A stretch of 64,000 nt of DNA from an uncultured Alphaproteobacteria bacterium (lineage in GTDB: Bacteria; Pseudomonadota; Alphaproteobacteria; CAAHEQ01; UBA3637). A program made the position numbers and the translations under genes. The notes beneath the pieces were generated by a model. It worked only from the letters and a program-made list of their open reading frames with translations. It did not search any database and was not told the origin of the DNA. Shown in pieces: positions 34,454 through 43,790 of this stretch (position 1 is its first letter; each line of letters begins with the position of its first letter). Location: positions 238,966 through 302,965 of the forward strand of contig CAKPYH010000002.1 of assembly GCA_934202735.1 (NCBI GenBank). The letters are read 5' to 3'.

Positions 34454-35467
34454 ATGCCCAAAATATCCGTCATTATGCCGATCTATCAGACTCGCCCCGA
34501 CTACTTACGTCAGGCTGTTCAGTCCATATTGGCGCAAACATTCAAGGATTTTGAATTTTTGATTTTGAATGATTCACCCGACAATACCACTTTGGATAAA
34601 ATCATAGCGGAATTTTCGGATTCGCGCATCAAGTTTATGCGTTCACACCGAAATATGGGGGTTGCGGGTGCACACAATTTCTTGTTGAAACACGCACAGG
34701 GTGATTATATCGCCGTGATGGATCATGATGATATTTCTCTACCGCAACGCTTGGAAAAACAATTTGCTTTTTTGGAATCTCATCCAGATGTCGGCATTTG
34801 CGGTACCGCCTATTGGCGATTTGGAAAATGGACAAAAATGCGTTCCATTTACCCGCCGGAACACCATGACGATATTTGTGCTTTATTATTATTCAAATGC
34901 CCCTTACATCACCCGTCTGCCATGATTCGCCGTTCGGTATTGGTGCAACATCAGATTGCCTATGATGAACATTTCATCAGTTTAAATGACCGAAAATTAT
35001 ACATGGAAATCGCCCGATATACCCGCCTGGCTAACCTGAATCAAGTGCTATACAATTATCGTCTGCACAAGCAAATGACTTCACGTATCATGCATGATGA
35101 AATCAACCGTGAGCAGTTGGCCTACCGCGATGAAGTATTAAAAGATTATGGGATTATTTTTGATGAAAACGACAAGTACATTTTGAACCACTATATTTTT
35201 ACCGGGCGTACTAAAATTAAAAATATAGAGATTCTGCCTCACATTGACCGCATTTTAACCCGATTGGTCCAAGAAAATCAAGACAAACATTTTTGTGATG
35301 AAGCGGCTTTGGCCGGTGTGTGTGGACGATACTTGGTAAAACGGTGTAAGAACGCCGCTTGTTGGGGCGGCATTTCATCATCGCGGGTATTGGCCCAAAC
35401 CACTTTGCCCGTTGTATCGGTCCCGTGGTGGTTGAACATTTTGAATCGGATAGGAAAAGTCGCATGA
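34454..35467 (+). CDS. family 2 glycosyltransferase
   Basis: 337 residues. GT-A fold opening KISVIMPIYQTRPDYLRQAVQSIL, of which VIMPIYQ is the hallmark, then FLILNDSPDN and the metal/nucleotide motif MDHDDISLP, followed by GTAYWRF and an ordinary C-terminal helical part. It should add a sugar to a glycan or polysaccharide intermediate on the cytoplasmic side; donor and acceptor are unknown. Its stop overlaps the next gene's start (ATGA). Confidence 0.85.
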   Translation: MPKISVIMPIYQTRPDYLRQAVQSILAQTFKDFEFLILNDSPDNTTLDKIIAEFSDSRIKFMRSHRNMGVAGAHNFLLKHAQGDYIAVMDHDDISLPQRLEKQFAFLESHPDVGICGTAYWRFGKWTKMRSIYPPEHHDDICALLLFKCPLHHPSAMIRRSVLVQHQIAYDEHFISLNDRKLYMEIARYTRLANLNQVLYNYRLHKQMTSRIMHDEINREQLAYRDEVLKDYGIIFDENDKYILNHYIFTGRTKIKNIEILPHIDRILTRLVQENQDKHFCDEAALAGVCGRYLVKRCKNAACWGGISSSRVLAQTTLPVVSVPWWLNILNRIGKVA

Positions 35468-36399
35468 AAACCGTTGCCGTTCATCTGCACTTGTATTATC
35501 GGAATCAAGCCGATGAGATGCTGGGGTTTTTAAGAAATCTGCGGGGGATGGCTTTTGATTTGTTTATCACGATGGTGGAAAATGACCCCAATCTGATCGC
35601 AAAAATTCAACGGGTATGGCCGACGGCCCATGTGTATGTCGTGCCAAATCGCGGATATGATGTAGGCCCCTTTATTGATTTTCTACATCGTATCAACCTG
35701 AACAATTACCGTTATATCTTGAAACTACACACCAAAGGCACAAAATCCCAAAACACAACGATTCTGAACGGATATGTGTTGACAAATGCCCTGTGGCGTG
35801 AAATCATGCTTAATACATTAATCGGATCGCCCGCGCGTGTTCGTCAAAACATCAATCTCTTGGAGACGCAACCCGACATAGGCGAAATAGCCTCTGCTTA
35901 CTGTATCACGGAAGAACCGCGGACATGGCGAAAAATGCTACCGCAAATCAATCAAGTTTTGACAAAAATGGGTCTGGCACCGGTGAAACAAGTGCGATTC
36001 GCAGCGGGATCTATGTTTTGGATTCGTGCCGACCTGTGCCGACCGTTATTGGCTTTTACGTTGCACGATTTTGAGCCAACAAACGGACACATTAAGGACG
36101 GCACTTTGGCACATGTGATGGAACGTGTGTTCGGTTTAATTGTGACGGGACAAGGAAAACGAATCGCCGGAATTTGGGATAAAACTTATCAACGCCGCCT
36201 GATGTGGGCCAAGATACGACATTTCTTCTTTCAAAAAAAACGGACATCCAAAGGATATACGTTGATTAAAATTGTCAAAATCCCCGTCTATCATACCCGT
36301 TTCAAGAACTTCTTTTTTCAAAAGAAAACCACAAAAAACGGGGGTATGATTATCAAAATAGCTAAAATTCCCGTCTATCATACCAGGGGGTGCGCATGA
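35464..36399 (+). CDS. rhamnan synthesis F (RgpF)-like glycan biosynthesis protein with C-terminal repeats
   Basis: 311 residues. The N-terminal part (VAVHLHLYYRNQADEM, VVPNRGYDVGPFIDFLH, YILKLHTKGT, and later FAAGSMFWIRADL) has the pattern of RgpF-family proteins found in polysaccharide loci. The last about 60 residues consist of two near-identical units ending KIPVYHTR, with FFFQKK at the start of each. ATG 35464 overlaps the previous stop, and its own stop overlaps the next start, so three genes are coupled. Confidence 0.75.
   Translation: MKTVAVHLHLYYRNQADEMLGFLRNLRGMAFDLFITMVENDPNLIAKIQRVWPTAHVYVVPNRGYDVGPFIDFLHRINLNNYRYILKLHTKGTKSQNTTILNGYVLTNALWREIMLNTLIGSPARVRQNINLLETQPDIGEIASAYCITEEPRTWRKMLPQINQVLTKMGLAPVKQVRFAAGSMFWIRADLCRPLLAFTLHDFEPTNGHIKDGTLAHVMERVFGLIVTGQGKRIAGIWDKTYQRRLMWAKIRHFFFQKKRTSKGYTLIKIVKIPVYHTRFKNFFFQKKTTKNGGMIIKIAKIPVYHTRGCA
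36217..36386 (+). repeat. imperfect tandem repeat inside the RgpF-like gene
   Basis: Two units of about 84 bp, at 36217-36300 and 36301-36386, encode the pair of FFFQKK...KIPVYHTR segments. The matching extends to the DNA level (for example CCCGTCTATCATACC in both), which suggests a recent duplication. Confidence 0.7.
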
Positions 36400-37397
36400 C
36401 AATCCAACTATCTTCCATCGTGAAATCTATTCGCGCGCACAAGGTCTTGTGCTGCCTGGCGGGGTTGTTTCTTATACTCACATCAGGGTGGTTCCTGATA
36501 TCCCGTCAACCGGTATCGGCGGATCAGACGGAAACCAAAGAATACGAAGCGGCACCTCTGACCGTTGTCATAGATATGGATACCCAAAAAGAAATTGAAT
36601 TACAGGTCTTTTACCTGCATAAATCGGGACAATTTTCGGAAAAGGAATCGGTACGCCAAATGATTTCCCCGAATATAGGGCATGTGGAAATTCCCCTGCC
36701 CGTTGATAAAATTATGGGATTGCGCATAGATATAGGTTCCGATCCCGGAAAAGTCATCATACGCAATATAGAAGTCAAAGCCGAACAATTTATCAATTTT
36801 AATCAATGGGATAAATGGAAATATGTCAATATAGATTCTCATAAAACCGGGGGCGAAAATGTGCTGGTTTTAGAATCAGACAGTCATGATCCCTATATGA
36901 TTTTTCAACCTAAAATCACATTGAACGAGAATACGGATTTCAAGGTCTTTTTAAGACAACAACAGCAGTTAGAACAGGCATGGCATGGTATTCCCGAATC
37001 CACAACGGCCCGTATAGAAATCATCGGCCGGCATCATAAAAAACAAGCACCGTATGCTGTATATGTTTCCGATTCGGATACATCCCAATCACAATCCGTT
37101 GAAGGTGATCAAGTACGAACTGTTATAGAACATACCGGATCCGAATTGACCTTTGATTTGGATATTCTGACCGCAGGAACCGTAGAAGTACGTTTGAGTC
37201 AACCTGCAAACGCCACCGATCCTTACATTAAATACACATTGTTCACGGCAGACACAACAACTTTAATCAATGAGCAAGTGCCTGTTTTTGTATCAGATCG
37301 TTATCCGTTCGTTGAATTATATCAATTTGCCCATCCCCAACGAATCCACTATCGCGTTCAATGGCAACGGGTTTATTCCAATACGTCCCAAGAATAA
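36396..37397 (+). CDS. membrane-anchored hypothetical protein of the glycan locus
   Basis: 333 residues. One membrane helix near the N-terminus (about 20-36) is followed by an extracytoplasmic, strand-rich domain. Residues 50-165 have the look of a carbohydrate-binding-like beta sandwich (ELQVFYLHKSG, GLRIDIGSDPGKVIIRNIEV), as in the N-terminal domain of some rhamnan/polysaccharide enzymes; this is inference. ATG 36396 overlaps the previous stop, with CAGGGGG upstream. No catalytic motif. Confidence 0.6.
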   Translation: MTIQLSSIVKSIRAHKVLCCLAGLFLILTSGWFLISRQPVSADQTETKEYEAAPLTVVIDMDTQKEIELQVFYLHKSGQFSEKESVRQMISPNIGHVEIPLPVDKIMGLRIDIGSDPGKVIIRNIEVKAEQFINFNQWDKWKYVNIDSHKTGGENVLVLESDSHDPYMIFQPKITLNENTDFKVFLRQQQQLEQAWHGIPESTTARIEIIGRHHKKQAPYAVYVSDSDTSQSQSVEGDQVRTVIEHTGSELTFDLDILTAGTVEVRLSQPANATDPYIKYTLFTADTTTLINEQVPVFVSDRYPFVELYQFAHPQRIHYRVQWQRVYSNTSQE

Positions 37398-37420
37398 AAT
37401 TCCGATTTTTCAAAAAAAGG

Positions 37421-37450
37421 TTGCATTTATAGGACTTTTCAGAGTAAAAT
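37421..37450 (+). promoter_or_regulatory. sigma70-type promoter of the PHP gene
   Basis: TTGCAT (37421-37426), 18-bp spacer, TAAAAT (37445-37450). Preceded by TTCAAAAAAAGG, a near copy of the element before the 34247 promoter. Confidence 0.55.
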
Positions 37451-37502
37451 ATATTCTTTCGGGTCAATATCAACAGAAAGGATTACAAAACACAGACACC
37501 CT

Positions 37503-38426
37503 ATGCAACCTGCAAGATTTTCGCTTCACACCCACACGATCGGTTTTGATGCCACAAACACCATAGAAGAAATGGCCGTGACGGCACGGCGCATCGGTTT
37601 TTCAGCCCTGGGCATTTCCAATCATTTTATCGTTTATCCCGGTATTGAAAAGACGGCTCTCTATCGGGCGGCGGCACACCCGAAGGATCCTCGTGATACG
37701 CCCTGGCACGGGATGTATTCTAAAAACTTTGATGAAGCCATTATCAAATTTCAACGCGACTATGAAGAAATTGATCGTGTGCGTACCAAACTTTCTTTCC
37801 CGATTTACAAAGGAATGGAAGCCGATTTTTTTCAATATAGGGGATGGGCCAAAGGATTTGAAAAAGCCTTAAAAATTTTGAAACCGGATTATGTCATCGG
37901 GTCTACTCACTTTGCCATATATCGGGATAAACTGTTAAATATGCACGATATTGCCACGCTGAATACCGTAGAGCAAGATAGCATTGTTCACCACTATTGG
38001 TGCAATTTACGTCGTGCCGTCAAAAGCGGCTACTTTACTTTCATGGCTCATCCGGACCTGTTCAAACGGGGCGGTTTAGGGACAGAAAATTGTTTCGCCG
38101 ATGATGAAGAAAAAATGATGTCATGCCTGGCCGAAACGAAAATGCCTGCCGAAATCAATTCAGGTTCTCTACGGCGTAAAAATGCCATGGGAAAATCATA
38201 CGGTGAACGCGATTTGACTCGGTTGATACAACAGTTCGTCAAATTTCACATTCCAACGATGATCAGCGATGATGCCCATTCGGTCGGACAATTAGGGGCC
38301 GCGTATGACATCGCGGCTGCTTGTGCCAAACGTGTCGGAGTTGTTCATTATTGCCGGCCTATTACCAAAAATAAAAAGTTTATCTTGGAAAAATACCTGA
38401 TTAAAAATCAGCAACAGCGGGAATAA
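37503..38426 (+). CDS. PHP-domain phosphoesterase (histidinol-phosphatase-like)
   Basis: 307 residues with the PHP metal motifs in order: HTHT (9-12), SNHF, EADFF, GSTHFAIY, MAHPDLFKRGG and ISDDAHS near the C-terminus. The closest well-known group is HisK-type histidinol phosphatase, but no other histidine gene is nearby, so a sugar- or glycan-linked phosphoesterase is as likely. AAAGGATT lies upstream of ATG 37503. Ends at a terminator shared with convergent gltX. Confidence 0.8.
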   Translation: MQPARFSLHTHTIGFDATNTIEEMAVTARRIGFSALGISNHFIVYPGIEKTALYRAAAHPKDPRDTPWHGMYSKNFDEAIIKFQRDYEEIDRVRTKLSFPIYKGMEADFFQYRGWAKGFEKALKILKPDYVIGSTHFAIYRDKLLNMHDIATLNTVEQDSIVHHYWCNLRRAVKSGYFTFMAHPDLFKRGGLGTENCFADDEEKMMSCLAETKMPAEINSGSLRRKNAMGKSYGERDLTRLIQQFVKFHIPTMISDDAHSVGQLGAAYDIAAACAKRVGVVHYCRPITKNKKFILEKYLIKNQQQRE

Positions 38427-38458
38427 AAAAAACGCGGTATATAAGCCGCGTTTTTTGC
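38427..38458. terminator. bidirectional terminator between the PHP gene and gltX
   Basis: AACGCGG (38431-38437) pairs with CCGCGTT (38446-38452), with an A run before and a T run after, serving both converging genes. Confidence 0.85.
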
Positions 38459-38460
38459 AA

Positions 38461-40116
38461 TCATCCTGAAACCGCCAAACGTTCCCGGACCCGTTCAGGT
38501 CCCAAAATCTGCATGATTTCATACAAATCCGGTGTTTTATCACGTCCCGTAATTAAAACACGCAAGACTTTGGCAATATCAGACACATTTCCCTTGAATG
38601 CGGTCGGATTATCACGGAACGCCCGCATATCCGTAGCAAACCCATGTTTATCCGCAATCGCTTTAATGTGCGCAAACCAGGTGTCTTTGTCATCGGCAGG
38701 ATTATATAGATCCGTAAATTCGGTGGCTATGATTTGTATATCGGACGGTTTCAATGGATTCAATAATGCTTGCTTATCCGCCGCCGAGACCGTGAACAAG
38801 TCATCAAAGAAGTACGTCAATTCCGGTTCCACGTCTTCCCACTTGACCAAATCTTTACGCGACTTTTTACCGATATTTCGTTCAATATTCAGAATCCGAA
38901 TCACATATTCCCGATTATTTTTCAACCGTTCGGCCAACGGCGGATTGTATGTCGTTGCCCATTTCAATGTTTCTTCATATACACGTTCGGCCGACATGCG
39001 GGCAATCACTTCTTTGGAAATGCTATGCAGTTTCACAAAGTCAAACAAGGCCCCAGCAGCATTAGAAATTTTATTAAAGTTTACCGGAAAATCAAAGGCC
39101 GGTTTATCCGGATTATTACGCCGCCAATCTTCAAAATTCGCATTGATTAAATTCAACATGTATTCAATCAATGTGTCTTCGGGATATCCTTTTTGCCAAA
39201 AGAAAACCAGACTGGCCTCCGGATCATGGCGTTTTGACAATTTCCGCTTGTTGCCGTTATCAATCTTTTGCAACGGTGCATAATGACCGTATTTCGGGGC
39301 TTTCCACCCCAAGGCCACAAATAATTGAATATGCAACGGTACGGATGAAACCCATTCATCCCCCCGAATGACATGGGTTGTCCCCATCAAGTGATCATCC
39401 ACCGCATGGGCAAAATGATAAGTCGGCAAACCGTCAGACTTCATAATCACCACGTCAATGTCATTTTCAGGCAAGGCCAATTCACCTTTGATTAAATCTT
39501 TAATCACCATGCGTTTATCATTGTTGCCGGGAGATTTGAACCGAATCACAAACGGCTTACCCGCTTGTAAATTGCTCCATATCTGTTCATCGGTTAAAGC
39601 ACGGCATTTGGCATACTTGCCGTAATAGCCGGGACGCACGCCTGTTTTTTCTTGAATTTTTCGCATAATATCCAAATCTTCAGCCGCACAAAAACACGGA
39701 TAAGCCAACCCTTGTTCCAGCAAGGATTTCACATACGCCTGATAAATATCCTGACGTTGACTTTGGGTATAAGGGGCATAAGGGCCAAAATCGTGACCGT
39801 TTTCATCAACCCCTTCATCGGCATGAATATTGTAGTGCCCCAATGAATTGATAATCAATTCCACCGCCCCGTCTTTTTTACGCTTTTGGTCCGTATCTTC
39901 TATACGCAGGTAAAAGATACCGCCGCTTTGATGGGCCACCCGTTCCGATAGCAATCCGGCATAAAGACTCCCGATATGCATGTCGCCGGTAGGACTGGGG
40001 GCGACACGTGTAACCTTGGCCCCGTCCGATAAAACCCGCGGAGGATATTTTGCTTCAATATCCGCCGGAGTCGGCAAAGGTTTTGGAAAAATAAAATTGA
40101 TGATCTCTGGTGTCAT
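38461..40116 (-). CDS. gltX: glutamate--tRNA ligase
   Basis: Class I synthetase, 551 residues. The HIGH motif is PSPTGDMHIGS, followed by RIEDTD; the KMSKS-type motif is KRKLSKRHD. A helical anticodon-binding region makes up the C-terminal third. The N-terminal extension of about 30 residues before the catalytic core (FIFPKPLPTPADIEAKYPPR) and the moderately long insertion resemble the bacterial 'second type' GluRS; discrimination between Glu- and Gln-tRNA cannot be read from sequence by eye. AAAGGATTT precedes the start. Confidence 0.92.
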   Translation of the reverse strand: MTPEIINFIFPKPLPTPADIEAKYPPRVLSDGAKVTRVAPSPTGDMHIGSLYAGLLSERVAHQSGGIFYLRIEDTDQKRKKDGAVELIINSLGHYNIHADEGVDENGHDFGPYAPYTQSQRQDIYQAYVKSLLEQGLAYPCFCAAEDLDIMRKIQEKTGVRPGYYGKYAKCRALTDEQIWSNLQAGKPFVIRFKSPGNNDKRMVIKDLIKGELALPENDIDVVIMKSDGLPTYHFAHAVDDHLMGTTHVIRGDEWVSSVPLHIQLFVALGWKAPKYGHYAPLQKIDNGNKRKLSKRHDPEASLVFFWQKGYPEDTLIEYMLNLINANFEDWRRNNPDKPAFDFPVNFNKISNAAGALFDFVKLHSISKEVIARMSAERVYEETLKWATTYNPPLAERLKNNREYVIRILNIERNIGKKSRKDLVKWEDVEPELTYFFDDLFTVSAADKQALLNPLKPSDIQIIATEFTDLYNPADDKDTWFAHIKAIADKHGFATDMRAFRDNPTAFKGNVSDIAKVLRVLITGRDKTPDLYEIMQILGPERVRERLAVSG

Positions 40117-40195
40117 GATAAAATCCTTTCACATGCGGGCCGTTATAGCACACTTTGCCGCAAAAGGAAAGTAAAAAAAGCATAGAGCCGTAAAA

Positions 40196-40366
40196 TTATC
40201 GGCCAACACCCGGAATACTTTCTTTCATCTCATCCGGGCCATAAGCCTTATCGTTCAGATCGGCTGTAATCTTTCTGATGTTCCCTAACACATCGCCAAA
40301 ATGTTTTATTCGGTGTTGTGTCTTGACTTTTAGATGATTTTCAGATATGATGTTACACACCAGAAA
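40196..40366 (-). pseudogene. short minus-strand open frame, possible remnant
   Basis: In the gap between gltX and prfC a minus-strand frame of about 55 codons ends at TAA 40198-40196. It reads KHFGDVLGNIRKITADLNDK and AYGPDEMKESIPGVGR at its end, which looks protein-like. No ATG or ribosome binding site is seen, and it overlaps the prfC promoter region. It could be the tail of a decayed gene. Confidence 0.2.
40323..40351 (+). promoter_or_regulatory. sigma70-type promoter of prfC
   Basis: TTGACT (40323-40328), 17-bp spacer, TATGAT (40346-40351), 27 bp before the prfC start. Confidence 0.7.
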
Positions 40367-40377
40367 AGGAAAATATC

Positions 40378-41964
40378 ATGCCCGAAACATTATCTGATAT
40401 CGTTCAAAAACGACGTACATTCGCCATTATTTCCCATCCGGATGCCGGAAAAACCACTCTGACGGAAAAGTTATTACTGTTCGGGGGTGCCATCAATCAG
40501 GCCGGAGCCGTTAAAGCCCGTGGCGATAACAGGCGGGCACGGTCAGATTGGATGAAAGTAGAACAAGAACGTGGTATATCTGTCGCTTCTTCCGTAATGA
40601 CCTTTGAATACGGCGGTTGTACGTTCAACCTGTTGGACACACCGGGACATGAAGATTTTTCGGAAGACACCTACCGTGTTCTCACAGCGGTGGATTCGGC
40701 CGTCATGGTGATTGATTGTGCCAAAGGGATTGAAGCACAAACAAAGAAGTTGTTTGAAGTCTGTCGTTTGCGTGATATTCCCATTATTACTTTTATCAAC
40801 AAGTTGGACCGTGAAGGGCAAGATCCGTTTGCCTTGTTGGAAGAAATTGAACAAACACTGGCTTTGGACGTTGCCCCGGCGGTGTGGCCCATCGGCATGG
40901 GACGGGAGTTCAAAGGTTGTTTTGACCTGCGCCACAATCGCTTGAATCTCATGGAACGAACGGGGAATAAATCCGTCTTGCCCGTTGCCGTGGAAACCAT
41001 CAACGGCATTGATGATTCCCGATTGGATCAAGTCTTGCCCGCCAATCAAGTCTCAAAACTGCGGGAAGATGTAGAAATGGTACAGGCTTTGTGTAAGCCG
41101 GTGGACCGAACGGCCTATCGTGACGGTTATTTAACACCGGTCTTTTTCGGATCGGCCATCAATAACTTCGGCGTGCGGGAATTGTTAGATGCTTTGGTGG
41201 ATCTGGCCCCCTCCCCTCGTCCCCAAGAAACTGCAACGCGGGCCGTCAATCCCGATGAAGAAAAAGTATCCGGCTTTATTTTTAAAATTCAGGCCAATAT
41301 GGACCCAAAGCATAGGGATCGTATCGCCTTCATGCGGGTGTGTTCGGGACATTTTCGGCGGGGTATGAAGTTAATGCACCTGCGTGATCACAAACAAATG
41401 ATTCTGCACAATCCCGTCATGTTTTTAGCCCAAGATCGCGAATTGGCCGAAGATGCTTACGCGGGGGATATTATCGGTTTACCTAACCACGGCGGCATGC
41501 GAATAGGTGATTCGTTTTCAGAAGGCGAAGCCCTGACGTTCCGGGGTATTCCGTCTTTTGCGCCCGAATTGTTGCAGAAAGTGCGGGCCGTTGATCCGTT
41601 GAAAGCCAAACATTTGGGGAAAGCATTAGATCAAATCGCCGAAGAAGGCGGGGCCAGCGTTTTCAAGCCGACCATCGGATCCGACTGGATTGTAGGTGTC
41701 GTGGGGGCTTTGCAGTTTGAAGTTTTGGCCGATCGTATTCGGACCGAGTTTGATGTGCCGGTCATTTTTGAACCCACCGGTTATTTAACCGCCCGATGGG
41801 TAACGGGTGCGCCAAAAGCCGTGGAAAATTTTGTGGCCAAAAATGGGGGAACAATGGCCACCGATCATGACGGGGATCCGGTTTTTTTGGCCCGTAATGC
41901 CTGGCACTTGGGGAAAGCGGAAGAAGATTTCCCCGACATCACATTGCAAAAGATTAAGGAATAA
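40378..41964 (+). CDS. prfC: peptide chain release factor 3
   Basis: Translational GTPase that recycles RF1/RF2 after termination. 528 residues. G1 HPDAGKTTLTE, the switch region DNRRARSDWMKVEQERGIS, G3 DTPGHEDFSEDTYR and G4 NKLDRE are present, and domains II/III follow. The QERGISV form and the RRARSDWM stretch separate RF3 from EF-G. AAAGGAAAAT lies upstream of ATG 40378. Confidence 0.95.
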   Translation: MPETLSDIVQKRRTFAIISHPDAGKTTLTEKLLLFGGAINQAGAVKARGDNRRARSDWMKVEQERGISVASSVMTFEYGGCTFNLLDTPGHEDFSEDTYRVLTAVDSAVMVIDCAKGIEAQTKKLFEVCRLRDIPIITFINKLDREGQDPFALLEEIEQTLALDVAPAVWPIGMGREFKGCFDLRHNRLNLMERTGNKSVLPVAVETINGIDDSRLDQVLPANQVSKLREDVEMVQALCKPVDRTAYRDGYLTPVFFGSAINNFGVRELLDALVDLAPSPRPQETATRAVNPDEEKVSGFIFKIQANMDPKHRDRIAFMRVCSGHFRRGMKLMHLRDHKQMILHNPVMFLAQDRELAEDAYAGDIIGLPNHGGMRIGDSFSEGEALTFRGIPSFAPELLQKVRAVDPLKAKHLGKALDQIAEEGGASVFKPTIGSDWIVGVVGALQFEVLADRIRTEFDVPVIFEPTGYLTARWVTGAPKAVENFVAKNGGTMATDHDGDPVFLARNAWHLGKAEEDFPDITLQKIKE

Positions 41965-42024
41965 ACACAAAAGCACACAAGATATACTTTCCATCTTTCC
42001 ATAAATCATTTTATAAGATATAGT

Positions 42025-42052
42025 TTGATTTTTATTTTTTTATGCGTATAAT
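42025..42052 (+). promoter_or_regulatory. sigma70-type promoter of the lipoprotein gene
   Basis: TTGATT (42025-42030), 16-bp spacer, perfect TATAAT (42047-42052), 43 bp before the start codon. Confidence 0.7.
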
Positions 42053-42095
42053 AAATACCAACATATTCTAAACAATATCAATAAAAGGAGACAAA

Positions 42096-42665
42096 ATGTA
42101 TCAAAAATTGGGGATATTATCGCTTTGTGTTTTGTTGGGTGCTTGTGTTTCGGAACAAGAACGCCGGGAATCCATGTATCGCTATGAACAAACCATGCGC
42201 AATCAATGTGAACATACTTTGGGATTCGCTACCGGGACGCAAAACTATATGAATTGTCGCCTGTTCTATGACGAATATCTGGCGGCTATCGGTTATCCTA
42301 CCGGTTCCATGAGTTTCAGCAAATCGGACGCTATTCAATCCCGCATAAACGCCTTAAACACAAAATGTTCCCGCTATTGGGGGACCCAAGGCCTGGGCGG
42401 TCAGAACCTGTGGTATTGCGTGCGTCAACTGGGCGATAAACAAATAGAACAAGCAAAACACGAACAAGAACTGCAAGAACAGGAAGAAATGCTCACACGA
42501 TCCATTGCGGCCGGTCAAAAAGAAGCCAATGACGACAATCGGTTGCAGGCCCGTATAGAAGCAGAACGGGAACGCGTGGCCAAAGAAAAAGGTAAAAATC
42601 CCAAGAAAGTAAAATGCAGTACATATACCAAGTCCAACGGGTATGTACAGGTCAAATGTAAATAA
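42096..42665 (+). CDS. putative lipoprotein
   Basis: 189 residues. The signal peptide ends in the lipobox LLGAC (Cys17), so it should be lipidated and exported. The mature part has five to six Cys (including NQCEHT, YMNCR, TKCSRYW, WYCVRQ and the pair in KCSTYTKSNGYVQVKCK), suggesting disulphides, and a long charged helix rich in Glu/Gln (about 110-165). No family recognised. AAAGGAGAC precedes ATG 42096. Confidence 0.7.
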   Translation: MYQKLGILSLCVLLGACVSEQERRESMYRYEQTMRNQCEHTLGFATGTQNYMNCRLFYDEYLAAIGYPTGSMSFSKSDAIQSRINALNTKCSRYWGTQGLGGQNLWYCVRQLGDKQIEQAKHEQELQEQEEMLTRSIAAGQKEANDDNRLQARIEAERERVAKEKGKNPKKVKCSTYTKSNGYVQVKCK

Positions 42666-42669
42666 AATC

Positions 42670-42993
42670 ATGGTGCCGGCTTCCTATTTATCGTTGCATC
42701 AAAACCGTTTAGACCTGACTGTACGGGTTTTACCCAACGCCAAGCGGTGCGGGATAGAAGGCCTGTGGAACGGAACATATATACGCATCGCTCTAAACGC
42801 GCCCCCTGTGGACGGAAAAGCCAATCAGGCCCTGTGCCGCTTTTTGGCCGATTATTTTAAGGTACGTATCAGTGCCATTACTTTATTATCAGGGGAAACA
42901 GGCCGGCAAAAACGGATTGCCGTTTTATTTTCAACCGATGTTTTAGCCCGGCAGGCCGCCACACAATTACAAAATATCCTGACCCAAAATTAA
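42670..42993 (+). CDS. YggU/DUF167 family protein
   Basis: 107 residues with the family core LTVRVLPNAKRCGIEG, then IRIALNAPPVDGKANQALCRFLAD and SGETGRQKRI; these pieces match the small alpha/beta DUF167 fold. Function unknown, widely conserved. ATG 42670 is five bases after the lipoprotein stop; an upstream in-frame ATG at 42643 would overlap it. Its 3' end overlaps the convergent exonuclease gene by 27 bases. Confidence 0.85.
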   Translation: MVPASYLSLHQNRLDLTVRVLPNAKRCGIEGLWNGTYIRIALNAPPVDGKANQALCRFLADYFKVRISAITLLSGETGRQKRIAVLFSTDVLARQAATQLQNILTQN

Positions 42994-43761
42994 ACCAATC
43001 GGCGCATGATCCGAGGTTCCGCTCCAACCCCGTACATCACGATAAATCTGGGCATTTTGAACGGCCGGTATCAATGAGGATGTAGTTAAAATAGCATCTA
43101 ATAAGATGCCGTTATTACGGGGCCATGCTCCCCCTTGGAAATCCCAAAATGAATATGTATGGGGATCCGGGTTAAACCGCCGGACCGCGTTATCCAAAGG
43201 CAGATTCAGCAAATCCCGCCATGCCTGCCGCACCGAATCCGTCATCAGGGCCGTTTCCCGAAACACATCAGGATCATAAACATCATCATCCCGTTCTATC
43301 ACATTAAAATCACCGGCCAAAATCACGGAACGCCCTTGTTCCATTAAACCGTGTACATGTTCCCGCAAGGCTTGCAACCACCGCAATTTATACTGTAATC
43401 GCGTGATATCGCCCGCCAGGGTCGGCGGTGGCGTTCCATTCGGAACGTATACACAAATCAACACTATTCCCCCCGGTGTTTCACATTGAACAAAGCGGGC
43501 CTGATCTTCAAAACCCGATAAAGCATACACCGGATTTTGGATGGGAATCCGGGACAATATCGCCACACCGTTATACATTTTTTGCCCCGACAGAATCGTA
43601 TAATACCCTTTGGCCAAAAAATCCATGGTCGGAAAACGTGTTTCAGCACTTTTGGTTTCTTGCAACATCACGATGTCGGGTTCTTCCCGTGTAATCAGGT
43701 CCATCAATACAGGCAAGCGTGCTCGGACAGAAGCCACATTCCATGAAATAATCCTTTGCAT
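42967..43761 (-). CDS. xthA: exodeoxyribonuclease III
   Basis: AP endonuclease and 3' exonuclease of base excision repair, 264 residues. IISWNVASVRAR (Asn), MLQETKS (metal Glu), CVYVPNG (Tyr), AGDFNV (Asp and Asn) and GTSDHAPIGL (catalytic Asp-His) are all present in order. The start at 43761 follows AAGGAGATAC; a nine-residue upstream extension is unlikely. Confidence 0.93.
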   Translation of the reverse strand: MQRIISWNVASVRARLPVLMDLITREEPDIVMLQETKSAETRFPTMDFLAKGYYTILSGQKMYNGVAILSRIPIQNPVYALSGFEDQARFVQCETPGGIVLICVYVPNGTPPPTLAGDITRLQYKLRWLQALREHVHGLMEQGRSVILAGDFNVIERDDDVYDPDVFRETALMTDSVRQAWRDLLNLPLDNAVRRFNPDPHTYSFWDFQGGAWPRNNGILLDAILTTSSLIPAVQNAQIYRDVRGWSGTSDHAPIGLILGQDIL

Positions 43762-43790
43762 TTTGTATCTCCTTATGCTATAACACACCT

